Assembly (NCBI GenBank): GCA_001599595.1
Contig: BCHH01000010.1
Location: 249,667 to 313,666, forward strand
Length of the DNA: 64,000 nt
Direction: 5' to 3'
Source: Beverwykella pulmonaria
Lineage: Eukaryota > Ascomycota > Dothideomycetes > Pleosporales > Melanommataceae
A program made the translations under genes and the position numbers. Positions 46,334 through 58,444 of the stretch are shown here, piece after piece. The notes beneath the pieces were generated by a model. The model was not told where the DNA came from, made no database searches, and saw only the letters and a list, made by a program, of their open reading frames with translations. Position 1 is the first letter of the stretch; each line of letters begins with the position of its first letter.

Positions 46334-48506
46334 TGATTCTTTTTTCTCTCTCCTCCTTCGTTTTTGGCCATCGACGGTGCGAAGAATGAATCAGTATTAG
46401 TAAGTGGAGTGGGGATTTCTATGGAGACTGGGCGGTTGTGGAGGATGCAGACTATATTTTTCATTGAGCGATGTATCTCTGACGTGAAAAAGCGTTACTT
46501 TGAGGCTTTTCATGATTGTGCATTGGATGTGAGTAATTCACCAGCGCTTCTAAAGTGCCACTATGCGACATCAACAATTAATTTCGCGGCATGGGCATTT
46601 CCGTAGGAAGCATAAGCTACTAAGGGGTTCTTGTGTTGACACCCAATCCTGCTACAGAACTTCACTTCGGCATCTTTGGTGTATTTTACATATCTGATAT
46701 GCACACCATCAATCGCTGTCGCGATAGAAGAAGTCAGTACCGGAATATCTTCCAAGTCATCAAAATTCTCGGCGACATCAACCACCAGATTCGATATGAA
46801 GCTTTGTCGTTCTTCTTCTGGCATAATAAAATTGTGGTTCATGTTTCAGAAGGCCAGATTCATCCAGACTCTGTGGTGTCCTATTCTCAATTCCTCGAGG
46901 GCATTGGATGGGTAGCACAAAAGAAATTCATGCACCATGAAGGGCCCCTGCCGCGTAGGGTCTCCATAACTTCATTGAGACGATCATAGCGCTTCAATAC
47001 CTAGAGGATTTCTTTCTTTCGATCAAGCTGAATCAAAACTCGCCCTGACTGCACCAGAATCGACCGTGCGCAACCTGTTCCGGGCTTGAACGGTCCATTG
47101 ACCCTAGGCGTTAAGAAAGACTCGAGTGGACCATTTCAGACTCTGGTCGATGAACTCTGTAGTATATTGCGAGAGACCGATTGCAAAGGAGAGAATGGAA
47201 GAACCTCGGTCATCAATGTCTTGCCCGAGGTGTCGATATAGAATTCCTGAACCAAAAGGTTCGCCTCGTTAAAGATTTGGGCTGATTTTTGTCCCTCTTT
47301 TCCATTACAGCGATATCAGATACCCCATTTGGAGCTTTCGTAATTCTCGAGCTTGATTTGGATATCCATGAAACTTTTTGAGCAGAGTTGGAGCAACAAC
47401 CAAGCCAGAGGTTATAGTACATGATGTTGTAGTACATGACGATGATTCGGCCTTTCTCTATAGGCATTATAGTTCCTGTTTCCCTTGATCTTGTGTGGTT
47501 TTAGTTGTAGAGGACTATAGATATGTGATCAACTATCTCGCGTATTTGTCGTTTGCCACATCCTATTCTAAGATCTGATACGGGTTCTCTTGTAGCCTCC
47601 ACATCGAAGATGTCATTGTAAACAGCTTTCTTCCAGCAAACACAGGAGACAATAGCTGTAAGTAAACTTATAGCGACAATGAGAAGATCTCAGCGTCCTT
47701 ATGGCCATATTTAACTAACAGTGAGATATGGAACCGAAACTAACCTCAATACCATATGAATTCCCTTCGCTCCCCCAGGAATTGCGTAGCGTTGATTATT
47801 ACCTCACTCTCATTTTTTGCGCTCATCTCAACTTGGCGAGGAGATCCCCATGACTCAGGAGAGTACCTAAGTATGAGATGCATTCGAAAAACTCAGCAGA
47901 ATCAACAGTCAAATACGAATTGAAGCTCGGTCACCGTTCTTTGCCAACAATTAATTCGAGATTCAAGGGCTCGTACGACAAGATTCGCTATTTGTGAAGG
48001 ACTAATTTAGTATCTCTCCCACTTCGCTGAAAAGCTCAAAGGTTTTCCATTTCAGTCTCCTTCGAGGTGGAAATTTCCCAATCTGGGTGTTTTCGATTTT
48101 TAAAAGAACTATCCAAGCGTTATTACCAGAAACAAAATCATTATTGGCGGCCAGAAAAGCGTGCTGGAAACTTGATGATCCACACTTGGTACTGGAAGGA
48201 AGGTTAGACTGCCATGGTCAGGGGACGAGTGACAGTGCAAAATCTGCAAGTCCATAATTTCAATGATCGCATCAATCAATTAACCATAACACTTTCGTGA
48301 ACTTTGTTGAAACACCAATGGAGTTGTGTCCACCAGAAAGAGTGTCGAATCGGCTCGGTGTTAGTTGAGAACCCCGCCCTCGCTTTGTTCCGAGGTAACT
48401 TCATCACCCTCCACCTCGACAACAACAACAATGTCCAACATGTAGAACTCAACAATCAACACACGCAGACATCTGCATTCAAGCAGCAATATAAAACTGT
48501 CACCAT
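46334..48506. other. 2.2-kb region, at most a relic of a 2EXR-like gene
   Basis: On the plus strand, 46633-46989 reads a segment with INHQIRYEALSFFFWHNKIV, which resembles the NRQIRxEALxxFY motif of fungal 2EXR/F-box-like proteins. No start, domain head or continuation could be found, and stops follow. The rest of the region shows no supported gene. Confidence 0.35.
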
Positions 48507-49685
48507 ATGGCGCCCCGTCATTATTTCGATGACAAACGCCATGTCCTCCCATTTGATCAGATTATGTCACTCGAGAAGATAGACGATCGCACATTCCGGT
48601 CCATCGTGAGAGCATATTCACCAACGGGAGGAGAGAATGGAACATATGGCGGACATGTGTATGCGCAAGCAGCGTGGGCGGCGGCACAGACGGTAGATGT
48701 CGGGTTCTTGATTCATGTACGCTGAGATCCTCATGATGACAGCTCAACACAATTGACGCGTTTGTAGAACATCACAGGTTGGTTCACACTCGGCGGCCAA
48801 CCAAGCGAACACTTCGTCTACACAGTCCACAAAATCCGAGATGGATACAACTACTGCACGCGTTCCGTCACTGTGACCCAAGCAGAAGAGAAAGGCACCA
48901 TGTTCACTTGCACGTGCTCTTTCAAGCGCGATGAAGGATCGCCTATTGAGTATCAAGACTCGGTAGACCTGAAAAAGCAATTCGCAGAAGTCCTGGAAGG
49001 AAAAGAAAACGAGCCGATGGAGCATCCGGCAGCCCCAAGCCAGGACTCAGAATGGTTTCGAGAAACATATCTGCCCAAGCATCCTGAGCACTTCAATCCT
49101 ATAGCTGGCCTTCATCTGCGGAAAGCAGATATGAAGAAGTTCAACGACACACGTCAGCCAATCGATAAGAGACAGCTTACCTTTTACACACTTCGCGGGT
49201 CCCTGCCTCTACCGACCGCACCGTACCCGCCCGTTCCGAAGTCCGTATCTGCGATTTCGTTGACGAGAGAAGCAAATTTGCACGCATGCGCACATCTCTA
49301 TGCTTCAGACCGGAACTCCCTTTTCATTATTCCCAACCACCTCAATATAGCCAGAGAATACACACGCATGGCCTCACTCTCCCACACTGTGATCTTCCAC
49401 GTCGGCATCCATGATTTGGTCATGCCTCCGGAGCCGCGGATCAATCATCCAAAAGCTGATCCTACGTTATTCGATGAGGGCTCTTTGCCTTTGTGCAACG
49501 TTGAAGGTGATTTAAAAGGGGACAAGGATGGGAGGAAGTGGTTCGTGCAAGAATCGTGGGTTGCGCGAGCAGCAGGAGGGAGAGGATTGCACAATAGTCG
49601 TCTGTGGGATTATGAGAAGGGAACACATATCGCAACTACGATCCAAGACGGCCTAATTAGATTCAAGCCTGGAACAAGACTTTAG
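48507..49685 (+). CDS. acyl-CoA thioesterase II (TesB/Acot8 family)
   Basis: Double hot-dog acyl-CoA thioesterase, hydrolysing fatty acyl-CoA to free acid and CoA, usually peroxisomal. Exons 48507-48716 and 48768-49685 (GTACGC..TTGTAG, phase 0) give 375 residues. N-terminal hot-dog: SIVRAYSPTGGENGTYGGHVYAQAAWAA, then GWFTLGGQPSEHFVYTVHKIRDGYNYCTRSVTVTQ. C-terminal hot-dog: SLSHTVIFH and KWFVQESWVARAAGGRGLHNSRLWDYEKGTHIATTIQDGLIRF, where the family's conserved Gln-Ser and Asp residues sit (shown for location). The C-terminus is -TRL, not a canonical peroxisomal PTS1, so location is uncertain. It stands alone on this strand with a gene-poor stretch upstream. Confidence 0.9.
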
Positions 49686-50870
49686 ACTGTTCAATGTATA
49701 GTGCATGCATATACTCTGCAATCTCCTCTGAAAGTCCTATACCAAACTTCAGCCACTTCAGAATCCTACCAAACAGGGCTCACAATGACAGCCTGCTGCT
49801 ATGAGAGAACCGACCTCCAGACCCCTCTTCCCATGCAATAGCTCCTTTCAAGAAAAGACATTCAGGCGTGTTAATTGTAGGAATCCGCTTCATAGTCCCT
49901 TCATAGACGAAAGCGCATATATCATAATGCGCAAGCACCTCTAGGTGCGCTTTGCCGTAAAAATTTTCTGCAAGGGCGTGATCGCCGTTCGCCGTTTACT
50001 TATGGTAGGGTGAAAGCTCGAAGCCAAAGTTCAGGAATGGCTTTGTCATGGCGACTTATTGTTGACGAGTGGCTTCTGAAAGCGGGCCGAAGTATGGCAC
50101 ATTGTACCCCTCGCTCATTCTATTGATAGACAGTGGGGAATTATCTTTTCAAAGGCTTTGCTCTTTGTCCGAGTAGATATGCACAGGAGAGGTAAGGGAG
50201 ATTCAAGACCTATCTCGCTACCTTTAAATCTAATCGTCCTTAATCGTTAAATGAGAATTCGCGACGAATCCCCAGATCCATCACCCAGATAGGATGACAG
50301 ACTCTACTACTCCAACTGCTCACAAAAATTGCATTCTGAAATTAGAGTTTGGATGCAGTGCGTTTTCTAAAAGGTAATGTAGGAGCTCTGCATTAGAATT
50401 GTCGAGGGTATGCGGGAATTGATTTCCGAAAGTGTGGACCCTCACGGCGTAGCCAAGGGTTCTAGGCCGACACTCGATCTTAGGAACCCTTTTCTACCAG
50501 CTCTGTGACCCTAGGTGACACCGAAGCATGACAGTTATCAAAACCGTAGAGAAATATCTTACTATATTTAGCCATTGGGGCATTCTGTGTCCGTCCTTTG
50601 ACTTATTAAGATAGACAATAAGCATATCCCAGCCATCTTGGATAAATAGTCATCAGCAACCGTGATGAGCCCTTTCTGAATAACCTGGAATATAATATCA
50701 AGGAAACTTATATACACATTTACACATTAAACGATTGATTGCTTCCTCTCATCATGACAAGATGAATCAGGCATAATGAAATAGATGCTTTTGTCCTATT
50801 AAAATGTAAGATGCCATATAATACATTGTTAATGACAACCTCCACGCACTCGATTGAGAATCTGCACAGT
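49686..50870. other. 1.2-kb convergent intergenic region
   Basis: Between the 3' ends of the thioesterase and the mitochondrial protein; no coding signal seen. Confidence 0.5.
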
Positions 50871-52115
50871 TTACTGTTCGGCATTATTTTTTGCCTTCTT
50901 TGCCAGTTCGGCGGCCTCGTCGCCCTTCTTCTTCAATACCTCGGAGATCTCATCAACAGTCTCCTTCATGATGCGCTCGGCATCCTCTCCGTGTTTTGAC
51001 GCAACTTCTTGTAACTGAGTCAACTTGGGGATGATCTGGTCGCCGCCGGGGATCTTGTTCAAGTAGTTGTCCATCCCGCCCAATCCACTGTCCTTGGCTT
51101 TCTTCGCGAATCCCTGTACATAGCTCTCAAGGTCCCCGGTGTCGCCATCCGCGACAGCCTTCTTGATCTTCTTGTAAAGCTCTTGCACGTTGCCTTGCTT
51201 CAGGCTATCAGCATTCTGCTCGACAATCTCCTTGACCTTGGGGTTCTTCTCCAGATAAGGCTTTGCTTTCTCCATGCCTTTCTTCCATGCCTCATCGCCC
51301 AGTTTCTTCATCAGCTCCACCTTCTCATCGACCACCTTCTTGATCTTCGCCACGTTGTCGGCACTCAGGCCCGTCTTCACAATATCGCTGATCTGGTCCC
51401 ATGTCTTGTCGAGCTCCTTTTTTGCCTCAGGTCCGTAATTCTTGCCCATTTGCTTCAACGAGTCCAAGTTGCCTCCAACCTTCTCCTTCAGCTCGGGGTG
51501 GTTGTCCATGATCTGCTGCGCGGCATCTCCTGATAGATCTCCGATCTCACCCAGTGCTTGGACGATGACATTCCATGACTTCTCGGCGGTCATTAAGCTT
51601 AGACCGTTCTTGCCTGCGATGTCTCGAAGCTCCTCATAGGTGTCGCGCACAATGTCGTCGACCTCATCCCCGTGCTTGGCACGAACAGCATCGATGTCGT
51701 CAAACGCAGAGTCGACGTAGCCCCGAGCTCCGGGAATAAATGTGGCGTAGCTTGTGGCGGTGCTTCGGAGCCACGTGAGAGCTTCGTTGGGCTCTGGAGT
51801 GGCTTCCTTGAACTTCTGTGTGGCAGATGCAGCGTAGCTTTTAGCGGTTTTGGAGGCGCTGATGAGCTCGCTGGCACCCGACGAACGATACCAGTAGTAG
51901 CCGATGCCGAAGGTCGCGAGAGAGCCTGCGAGTCCGCCTACTGCGGCATGAGAGATACTGGAGCCGCCATCTGTGCTTGAGGAAGTGGTATTGGTTGATG
52001 TGGATTGGCAGCGAGGTGTCTGGGCGCGGACAGGTGCTTTGGCTGAGCGCGGTGTGGGCCGCCGCACGCAGCGAGCTGCGACGCTTGGGTTCGAGGCAAT
52101 GCGTCTAGACAGCAT
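50871..52115 (-). CDS. mitochondrial helical (apolipoprotein-like) protein of unknown function
   Basis: Intronless gene for 414 residues when started at the Met at 52115 (MLSRRIASNPSVAARCVRRP). That start gives a typical Arg-rich, acid-free mitochondrial presequence, followed by a Ser/Thr-rich linker and one membrane segment (AAVGGLAGSLATFGIGYYWY). The open frame extends further upstream to 52277, but that part looks like leader sequence. The remaining ~300 residues are charged amphipathic helices rich in Lys, Glu, Asp and Ala with repeating KK-D/E spacing, for example KLGDEAWKKGMEKAKPYLEK and KKKGDEAAELAKKAKNNAEQ at the C-terminus. I recognise the type as a conserved Pezizomycotina mitochondrial inner-membrane candidate but not a named family. 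Function is not assigned. Confidence 0.8.
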   Translation of the reverse strand: MLSRRIASNPSVAARCVRRPTPRSAKAPVRAQTPRCQSTSTNTTSSSTDGGSSISHAAVGGLAGSLATFGIGYYWYRSSGASELISASKTAKSYAASATQKFKEATPEPNEALTWLRSTATSYATFIPGARGYVDSAFDDIDAVRAKHGDEVDDIVRDTYEELRDIAGKNGLSLMTAEKSWNVIVQALGEIGDLSGDAAQQIMDNHPELKEKVGGNLDSLKQMGKNYGPEAKKELDKTWDQISDIVKTGLSADNVAKIKKVVDEKVELMKKLGDEAWKKGMEKAKPYLEKNPKVKEIVEQNADSLKQGNVQELYKKIKKAVADGDTGDLESYVQGFAKKAKDSGLGGMDNYLNKIPGGDQIIPKLTQLQEVASKHGEDAERIMKETVDEISEVLKKKGDEAAELAKKAKNNAEQ

Positions 52116-52667
52116 GTTTGCGGTGTTGTGCAGAGTCGAGGTTGGTGAGAAGTTGGGCTGGCTCGAGGGGCGAGGGAGGTGAATTGGATAGAGTGAAGGA
52201 ATCCTTGGGGAGGGGTTGCTTGTTTTTGTAGGCTGCGAGGTCCGAGCAAACGCATTGGCACGAGCAATTCTTTCCAAGACGTTCTCGCCATGACGTCGTA
52301 ATTACGATGCCTTGGTGTACAACAAGGACGATGCGAATTGGCGCGCCGCTAAGCCGATCCCAGGAACATCATCTGCAAGGAACCAAAGGATTGTGTCCCG
52401 ATAAGCGAGAGAGTGTGGGGTAACCTTAAGTTGAGAGTAAGCTCAGACGTATTTCGTTCACAGCAAGAAATGGGCCACGCTCAAGAGCTGTGCATACGGC
52501 CCAATTTACAAACAGGACCCGTCAGAGGGTATGAAAATTTCGCAATCAAGTGCGCAGCTTGAGCGTCCCCAATGTCTTGGCTATGTCACCTGACGGCAAA
52601 AGCACGCAATCAACCCGGCAGCTTATGTAACTAGCTGCCTGGCATCTCCCGATATCCGCACTCAGAC
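52116..52667. promoter_or_regulatory. divergent promoter between mitochondrial protein and permease genes
   Basis: A 550-base spacer between two divergently transcribed genes; it must hold both promoters. No specific site was identified with confidence. Confidence 0.45.
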
Positions 52668-54415
52668 ATGCATCCTTCATCAACACCCAACATGGCTTCG
52701 TCAGAAAGAACGCCGCTCCTACGAGAAGTTGCCCCCGAGCCCCTGGAGCCCGACGATGTCCCGCCTGATATCGACGAGGCCGGGCATAGCGAGCTCCGAG
52801 GGACCTTCGCGCGCCAATTGTCCGCCTTGGACGGCTTCGCGCTTCTCATCGGTATCGTCATCGGATCCGGCGTATTCTCGTCGCCCGGAGCCATCGATGC
52901 AAATGTGCCATCACCGGGCGCTGCTCTTCTCATCTGGCTCGTCGGGGGTATTTTGGCCTGGACCGGAGCGCTTACCATGGCCGAGCTAGGTACTGCATTC
53001 CCCGGCGAGGGAGGGATCCAGCCCTACCTTACGCACATGTATGGGGAAGTCTTTGGGTACATGGCTGCGTGGTCCTGGATCGTAGCGACCATGCCAGCCA
53101 CGCTGGCTATTCTCAGCATCGTATTTGTGGAATCCGTTTACTCGTCGCTTGGAATCAATGAATCAGCCCCTCCTCTCACCCACAAACTCCTCTCCATCTT
53201 GGTGCTCGTCGTTGTCAGTACCGCGAATTCCATCAGCACAAAGACGAGCACAAGACTGGGCAATTTCTTCGTGGTCGTCAAATTATTGACCATCCTCCTT
53301 CTCATCGTTTCGGGTCTTACCGCCGTCTTTGTATTTGTTGGTAATCATCACAAAGATCTCGGAGGTGGCGACTGGCATTCAAGAGGATGGTTCAAGCCCA
53401 GAGATACGGTATTGCCAGACGGAAGTAGATTCGACTGGCGCAAAGTAAACACATGGCAGTCGCTTGGCTTCTACAGCACCGCATTATACGGCGCCCTGTG
53501 GGCGTATTCTGGGTGGGATAAGGTATGCTTGGCCTTGCCATGGAGATGATTCGCCTAACTTGTCTTCACAGGCAAACTACATTGCAGCAGAGCTCCGCCA
53601 TCCCTCGAAGCAGCTCCCGCTAGCCATCAACACGGCCATCCCGACCATCATCGTATGCTACGTGGCTGCGAACGCCGTGTACTATGTGTTGCTTCCCTGG
53701 GAGGTCGTATCCACCACTGACGCAGCTGCCGTAGTGAGTATCAAGCCCTCCTTTGGCGTATGTATACGAAGCTAATGAAGCAAAATTGCAGACCGCAGTA
53801 ACTCACTTCCTTGGGAAGGGAGTAGCTTACTTCGCAGCAGCTCTGATTTGTCTGGTCATCGCGGGATCTGCCCTGGGCAATTCCTTCGTGGCAGGCCGGA
53901 TGACCGTCGCAGCCGCAAACCAGAACTGGCTGCCAAAGACGCTAGGCGCCATTGGGCAGATTGGAACATTCAAAGTCTCCAAAAGTGATGCTCAAGATCA
54001 AAGTGCCGATGAGGCCATGGATAGAGGAGAATCGCCCATGTAAGACATACGACTGGCCGCTTTTCGTTCAGTTTGCTGACCCTTCTCAAGCAACGCCATC
54101 GTTCTCAACACGGCTCTCTCTGTCGTATACATCCTCCTTGGCAATATGCGAATCCTCCTCACCTTCAACGGCCTTGCCGAGTACTTCTTCTTCTTCCTGA
54201 CCGTGCTGGGAGCCATTATCCTACGATGGAGAGAACCGGAACTGCATCGCCCTGTCAAGCCGTTTATACTCATACCTATCGGCTTTGCCATCATCAGCGG
54301 CTTCGTTATTGTTCGCGGTGCCATGTTTGCGCCTGTTCCTGCAGCCATTCTGGTCGGCATCTGGATTGTTGGCATGATTCACTTCTACGCCAGGAAGCGC
54401 ATATTCCGAACTTGA
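52668..54415 (+). CDS. LAT-type amino-acid permease (methionine-permease-like)
   Basis: Plasma-membrane amino-acid transporter of the L-type (LAT/MUP) branch of the APC superfamily. Exons 52668-53522, 53572-53733, 53792-54039 and 54091-54415 give 529 residues. A hydrophilic N-terminal tail with a PLL motif (ERTPLLREV) precedes about 12 membrane segments. Signatures: the TM1 break GIVIGSGVFSSPG, then GALTMAELGTAFPGEGGIQPY; TM6 LWAYSGWDKANYIAAELRHP; TM8 SALGNSFVAGRM; then TFNGLAEYFFFFLTVLG. The fourth exon is needed to restore the last membrane segments; the exon 3 donor (GTAAGA) in codon AT|C matches the conserved P-I-NAI block. The nearer Met at 52692 (MASSERT) is an alternative start. The exact substrate (methionine or another large neutral amino acid) is inferred from branch only. 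Confidence 0.9.
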
Positions 54416-54968
54416 CGTGTCGAACCTATAGGTATATACAATCACAGCTTTTTTTTCGCTTCGCGTAATGTACATAGTCTGCTTGTTTGAGCTAAGAGCG
54501 CATTTGCGGAATTGATAAATTTGGCTAGGCTGCATGGCGGTCGCATTTCCACCCGCAGCCTAGCTTTGTGACTATAATTTTTCCATTGGCCTTATGATTT
54601 AGCCTTCACACGAAAAAGTCTTAGTTTTGAAGCAGTTCACAGGCGGAAAAGCATATCCACAGGCACATCATAGATCCAAGGAACACTACGAAAAAAGTTG
54701 AAGTCAAGAACAAAGCTTAGAACGGTCGGCTCTCCAGTCTGAGCCTAGCGCTTCCCGCTAGCCCTCTGTGGCAGCACTTCCGGACTACCTCTCGAGCATC
54801 ATGTTCTTCCAGAAGCGGTTGTTGCACATATATTCAAGTGTATCACTCCCATTGATACTTCATCCGCACAGGTCCTGAGTCACACGCTCTGCATTGCTAT
54901 CTATCAAGAGCATTTCTTCTTCAGATCCATTACGTCACTTTCCCCGCTTTCCCCCAATTGAATCCACC
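54416..54968. other. intergenic spacer, promoter of PhyH-like gene
   Basis: About 550 bases with no gene; contains 3' UTR of the permease and promoter of the dioxygenase. Confidence 0.5.
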
Positions 54969-56077
54969 ATGTCTCTCCCCTCAATCCCACTCTCCATCAA
55001 GCCCTCTGCCACCGAAATCGAAAATGGCCAGCTCTCCCAGCGCAATCTGGAAATCGCCATCCGTGCGATTCAACGCGATGGGCTCGTGGTCATCGAGGAT
55101 CTGGTTCAGCACGAGATTCTGGACAAGCTGAATGCAAAGATGGTGGAAGATGCGTATGAGTTGCAGGGTAGGAAGGATAGTCCATTCAATTACAACAAGG
55201 GAAATATCCAGCAGGATCCACCCTTGACGGAGGAGTGGTTTAGTGAGGATATTTTCTTGAGTGAGTGACGTCTCTTTCATCGTTGCATCTCCGTCATTTG
55301 AGCATCATAGGTGTGCTTCATCATTCAGCACTAGGAACCATCTCACACTCTATGTATTGTTCTATGAGATACTAACTTCAATCAGATCCCATAGTCACGC
55401 AAATTACCTCCACAGCACTGGGTCCCAACCCATCCCTCCGCTTCGTATCCGGCAACACCGCCTTACCACCTACTCCCACATCCCCGCCTGCATCCCAACC
55501 TACCCACAACGACGCCGATTTCGACCATCCCGAGATTCCTTTCGCCATGGTCATCAACGTGCCCCTCGTGACCATGACCCCCGAAAACGGATCCACTGAG
55601 ATCTGGCTCGGTACTCATACTAACACGACCATTGCCGACCAAGAGGGCGAGCACGGTGACAGGGCAAGTGGAAGGATCAAGAAGCATTTATTAGAGCAGA
55701 GGAGGAAGGAACGGGGCCCCTGCCAGCCAATTGTTAAGAAGGGAAGCGTGGTGGTCAGGGATCTGAGATTATGGCATGGGGGGAAGCCGAATTTGGGGGA
55801 TGTGCCGAGGGTCATGCTTGCGATGAGTATGGTTGCTCTGTTCCTTTCGAAGACGCCTGTACTGATCGCCACAGTCCACTTTGCACCCTGGTACCGCAAC
55901 CAGATGGACGTCGAGTTTGCCTCGGAATTGAAGGATAGACTGTCAGTCGAGAAAACGGGTTTGCAGGTCGCCGCAAAGTTCGACACGAGCGAGGAAGTCA
56001 TGAAAAATTATCTGAATCGGCCGTATGGAAATGCGTATGACTTCAATCAGACTGAGAGGATTGAAGGCGTTTTTTGA
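54969..56077 (+). CDS. PhyH-family Fe(II)/2-oxoglutarate dioxygenase
   Basis: Phytanoyl-CoA dioxygenase-type enzyme, 311 residues. Exons 54969-55260, 55386-55826 and 55875-56077. The first join is phase 1 (GTGAGT..AATCAG). The 48-nt second intron (GTATGG..CCACAG) is in frame and stop-free, so it can be overlooked; removing it restores the conserved MLAMIHFAPWYRN. Iron-site residues are likely the His-x-Asp in PTHNDADFDHP and the late His in RDLRLWHGGKPN, with the 2-oxoglutarate-binding Arg in PRVMLAM. No signal peptide, so cytosolic or peroxisomal. Substrate unknown; many fungal PhyH paralogues act in secondary metabolism, but no biosynthetic core enzyme lies nearby. Confidence 0.85.
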
Positions 56078-56562
56078 AAGTCGGTTCACGAATACGCTAC
56101 TGCAATGTCAACTATCCGCTACGTTAAGCCAGCACTCCACACAGCATGACATTGATCTTTCAGTTTCTCTCTCAACGCTAGCTTCGTAATGCGTCATTGC
56201 GTTCGCTTTCGCGCTGTTTTTATCATATGTCATATGAAAGTTCTTAAATGAACCCTTTTATGCAACTGCTTCTCCAACCCATCTGCCCGAAAAATATCCA
56301 GCGCGCAATATCCAAGACAAAAATTATAAGGTCTCATATCTGTTACTCACCATGTATTGGCCGTGTAGATGTCTCGGCGTGCTCAGTCAGCGAGCCACCT
56401 GCACGTCAGCACTACAAACTGTCTTGGAACCTCCCATCTTACATTTTTTCCCAGAGAACAACCACCCTGCCTCAAATATTAATTCGTAATGCAACTAACA
56501 CGCACACTCGTCGGTGCTAATCTAATCGTGCCAAGCCCTGGCCATGAAGGCGCACCTTTGCT
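56078..56562. other. intergenic spacer, no gene seen
   Basis: About 480 bases between the dioxygenase and the PTH11-like pseudogene; no coding signal. Confidence 0.5.
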
Positions 56563-57836
56563 ATGCTTTTTCCACCAACACGACGATTAGAACCTAGCAC
56601 CCCCTGGAGCTCTTTGTTCGTCCGATCAGACGGAAATGACAGTGTCACAGATGCAGATGATTATGGAAACGCGGAGAACCTCGTCATACTTTCGGTAGAG
56701 ATCCCATTGACTGTGCTAGCAATTTGTACAGTTGTGCTGAGGGGGTACTCAAGAGTGAGAATTAAGAGGAGGTTGGCGGCGGATGATATACTGATTATTC
56801 TGGGCACGATAAGTGCATTTGGAATAACAGTTATTTCGTGCTTGAATGCGGATGATAGTTGGGGGTTTGATATCCGCGGGTGAGTTCTGAGAGGATGATC
56901 ACCGCGTTCAAAGGTGAATTGACCATGTATTGGGCAGACCGGACCGGGACCCCGAAATACCATACTATCAGGTACATCTCCTCTGCCCTCTATTCACTTA
57001 TTACCTCCAAGCTCACATCCTCAGCACATTTTCGAACGCCGCATAGCCTACATCTTCGCCGTAACCCTCACACGCCTTAGCATAATAACCTACTACCTCC
57101 GCATCTTCCCACCTCAACTCCTCACTCTCCGCCGCCTCTGCTACGCACTGCTCCTCCTTGCGCTCCTCCAATTCGCTGAAGTCTTCACCGTGCTCATCGT
57201 CTTCTGCCGCGCAATCCCAAAATTCTAGACGAAGGACTACCGCTCCTTTTCCGGCTCGCAATGCTTCAGCTCCTCCACTTACTCTTACTCCGCCGCGATA
57301 GGAGATAGTGTTATTGATTGTTCAGTGTTTGCACTGCCGATCCCGTATGTGTGGCGCTTGAGCAAGTTGAGGGCGAGACAGAGGGCGGGACTCGTGGTTA
57401 TCTTTGCGCTGGGGTTCACGGTTTGCGTCGTGGCGCTACTGCAAATCCCTTTATTCGCCGGCGAGAAGACGATTCGGGATACTTTGGCGGCGCGATTAAT
57501 ATGCTCATCGCTATCCAAATATCGCTGGCTATCATTGCAGCTTCATTGCCAGATTTGAGAGCTCTGGTTGCGAGGTCGTTCCCAAAGTTCTTGCCGCTGC
57601 ATCATCGGAGTCTGGTGACGGCGGCGGCGGAGGGAGATGCAGAGAGAGGGTTAGGCGTGGTAGACGGCGTGGAAGCACCACGGGCGGCGTTCGGTAGGGA
57701 GAAGAGGTTGACGCCGGATTGGATGAGGGATGAGCTGCCGGCTTCGTTGATGGGGAGTAGGGTGAACATGAATGAACTTACGAGGGCGGAGACGGAGATT
57801 GATAGTAGAGGAGGGATTGGACAGAATGTGGGATGA
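56563..57836 (+). pseudogene. PTH11-type (rhodopsin-domain) integral membrane protein, inactivated
   Basis: Seven-membrane-segment protein of the fungal PTH11/rhodopsin-domain class, in several pieces. First block 56563-56882: VEIPLTVLAICTVVLRGYSRVRIKRRLAADDILIILG. After a likely intron ending near 57027 the frame reads HIFERRIAYIFAVTLTRLSIITYYLRIFPP and then VLIVFCRAIPKF followed by TAG at 57226-57228 where Trp is typical. The frame continues with SGSQCFSSST and DCSVFALPIPYVWRLSKLRAR, then shifts by one near 57440. The downstream part in the new frame is FIRRREDDSGYFGGAINML and IQISLAIIAASLPDLRALV. One nonsense and one frameshift cannot be spliced away, so the receptor-like gene is dead. The end coordinate follows the last reading frame. 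Confidence 0.7.
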
Positions 57837-58444
57837 TGTTATTACCTAAACAGACGTAGTTTGTTCAGCGTGAACGAAATCTATATATATCAAAGCCGTT
57901 AAGCTATTCTCGAACCCTGCTATGAGGCGCTGACGAACTGGAAACTAGGACATGTTGAAGAGCTGCAAGTCGGGCGGGGTACAGGCCATAGCTCCAAACT
58001 GTGCACCAACCAAGAACCTAGCCGCCCTACTATCGAACTCTCAACTCCACATCCGTCATCTGCAACCCTTAACAGCCTTACCAGGAACTCCGAGTTGCAC
58101 ACCACAGTGCTCATGCGCCTTGACTACATAAGCATTACCCTGCTGATGGCCTCGTGAGTCAGTAGTGGCTGACTGCGGATAGCGGTTTTGCCACCATGAA
58201 TCGAATGCCAAAACAGGCAATAATGGTTACCGATGCATTGGAAATGCATCGTGTGAATGGTATGCAGTATGTAGCGTGATAGGCCGATGTCAGGGTCTCG
58301 GAAAAGGACTCATCAATGTTTGATTATAAAGGCTCACATGCAGCCTGCTCCAGCACTCAAGTTGAGTGAAAACCTCGAGCACGTACAGTCTTTCCTGTCC
58401 TCCATATACCTGATACCATCTTGGACTGTCTAATCGATTCCAAC
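57837..58444. other. intergenic region, promoter of GMC oxidoreductase
   Basis: About 600 bases with no supported gene. Confidence 0.5.

Noticed and set aside
46561..46842. Minus-strand 93-residue frame near the tRNA-like gene
   Set aside because: The opposite strand shows a more family-like motif (INHQIRYEALSFFFW), and a stop lies just upstream of its start; neither is solid enough to call a gene.
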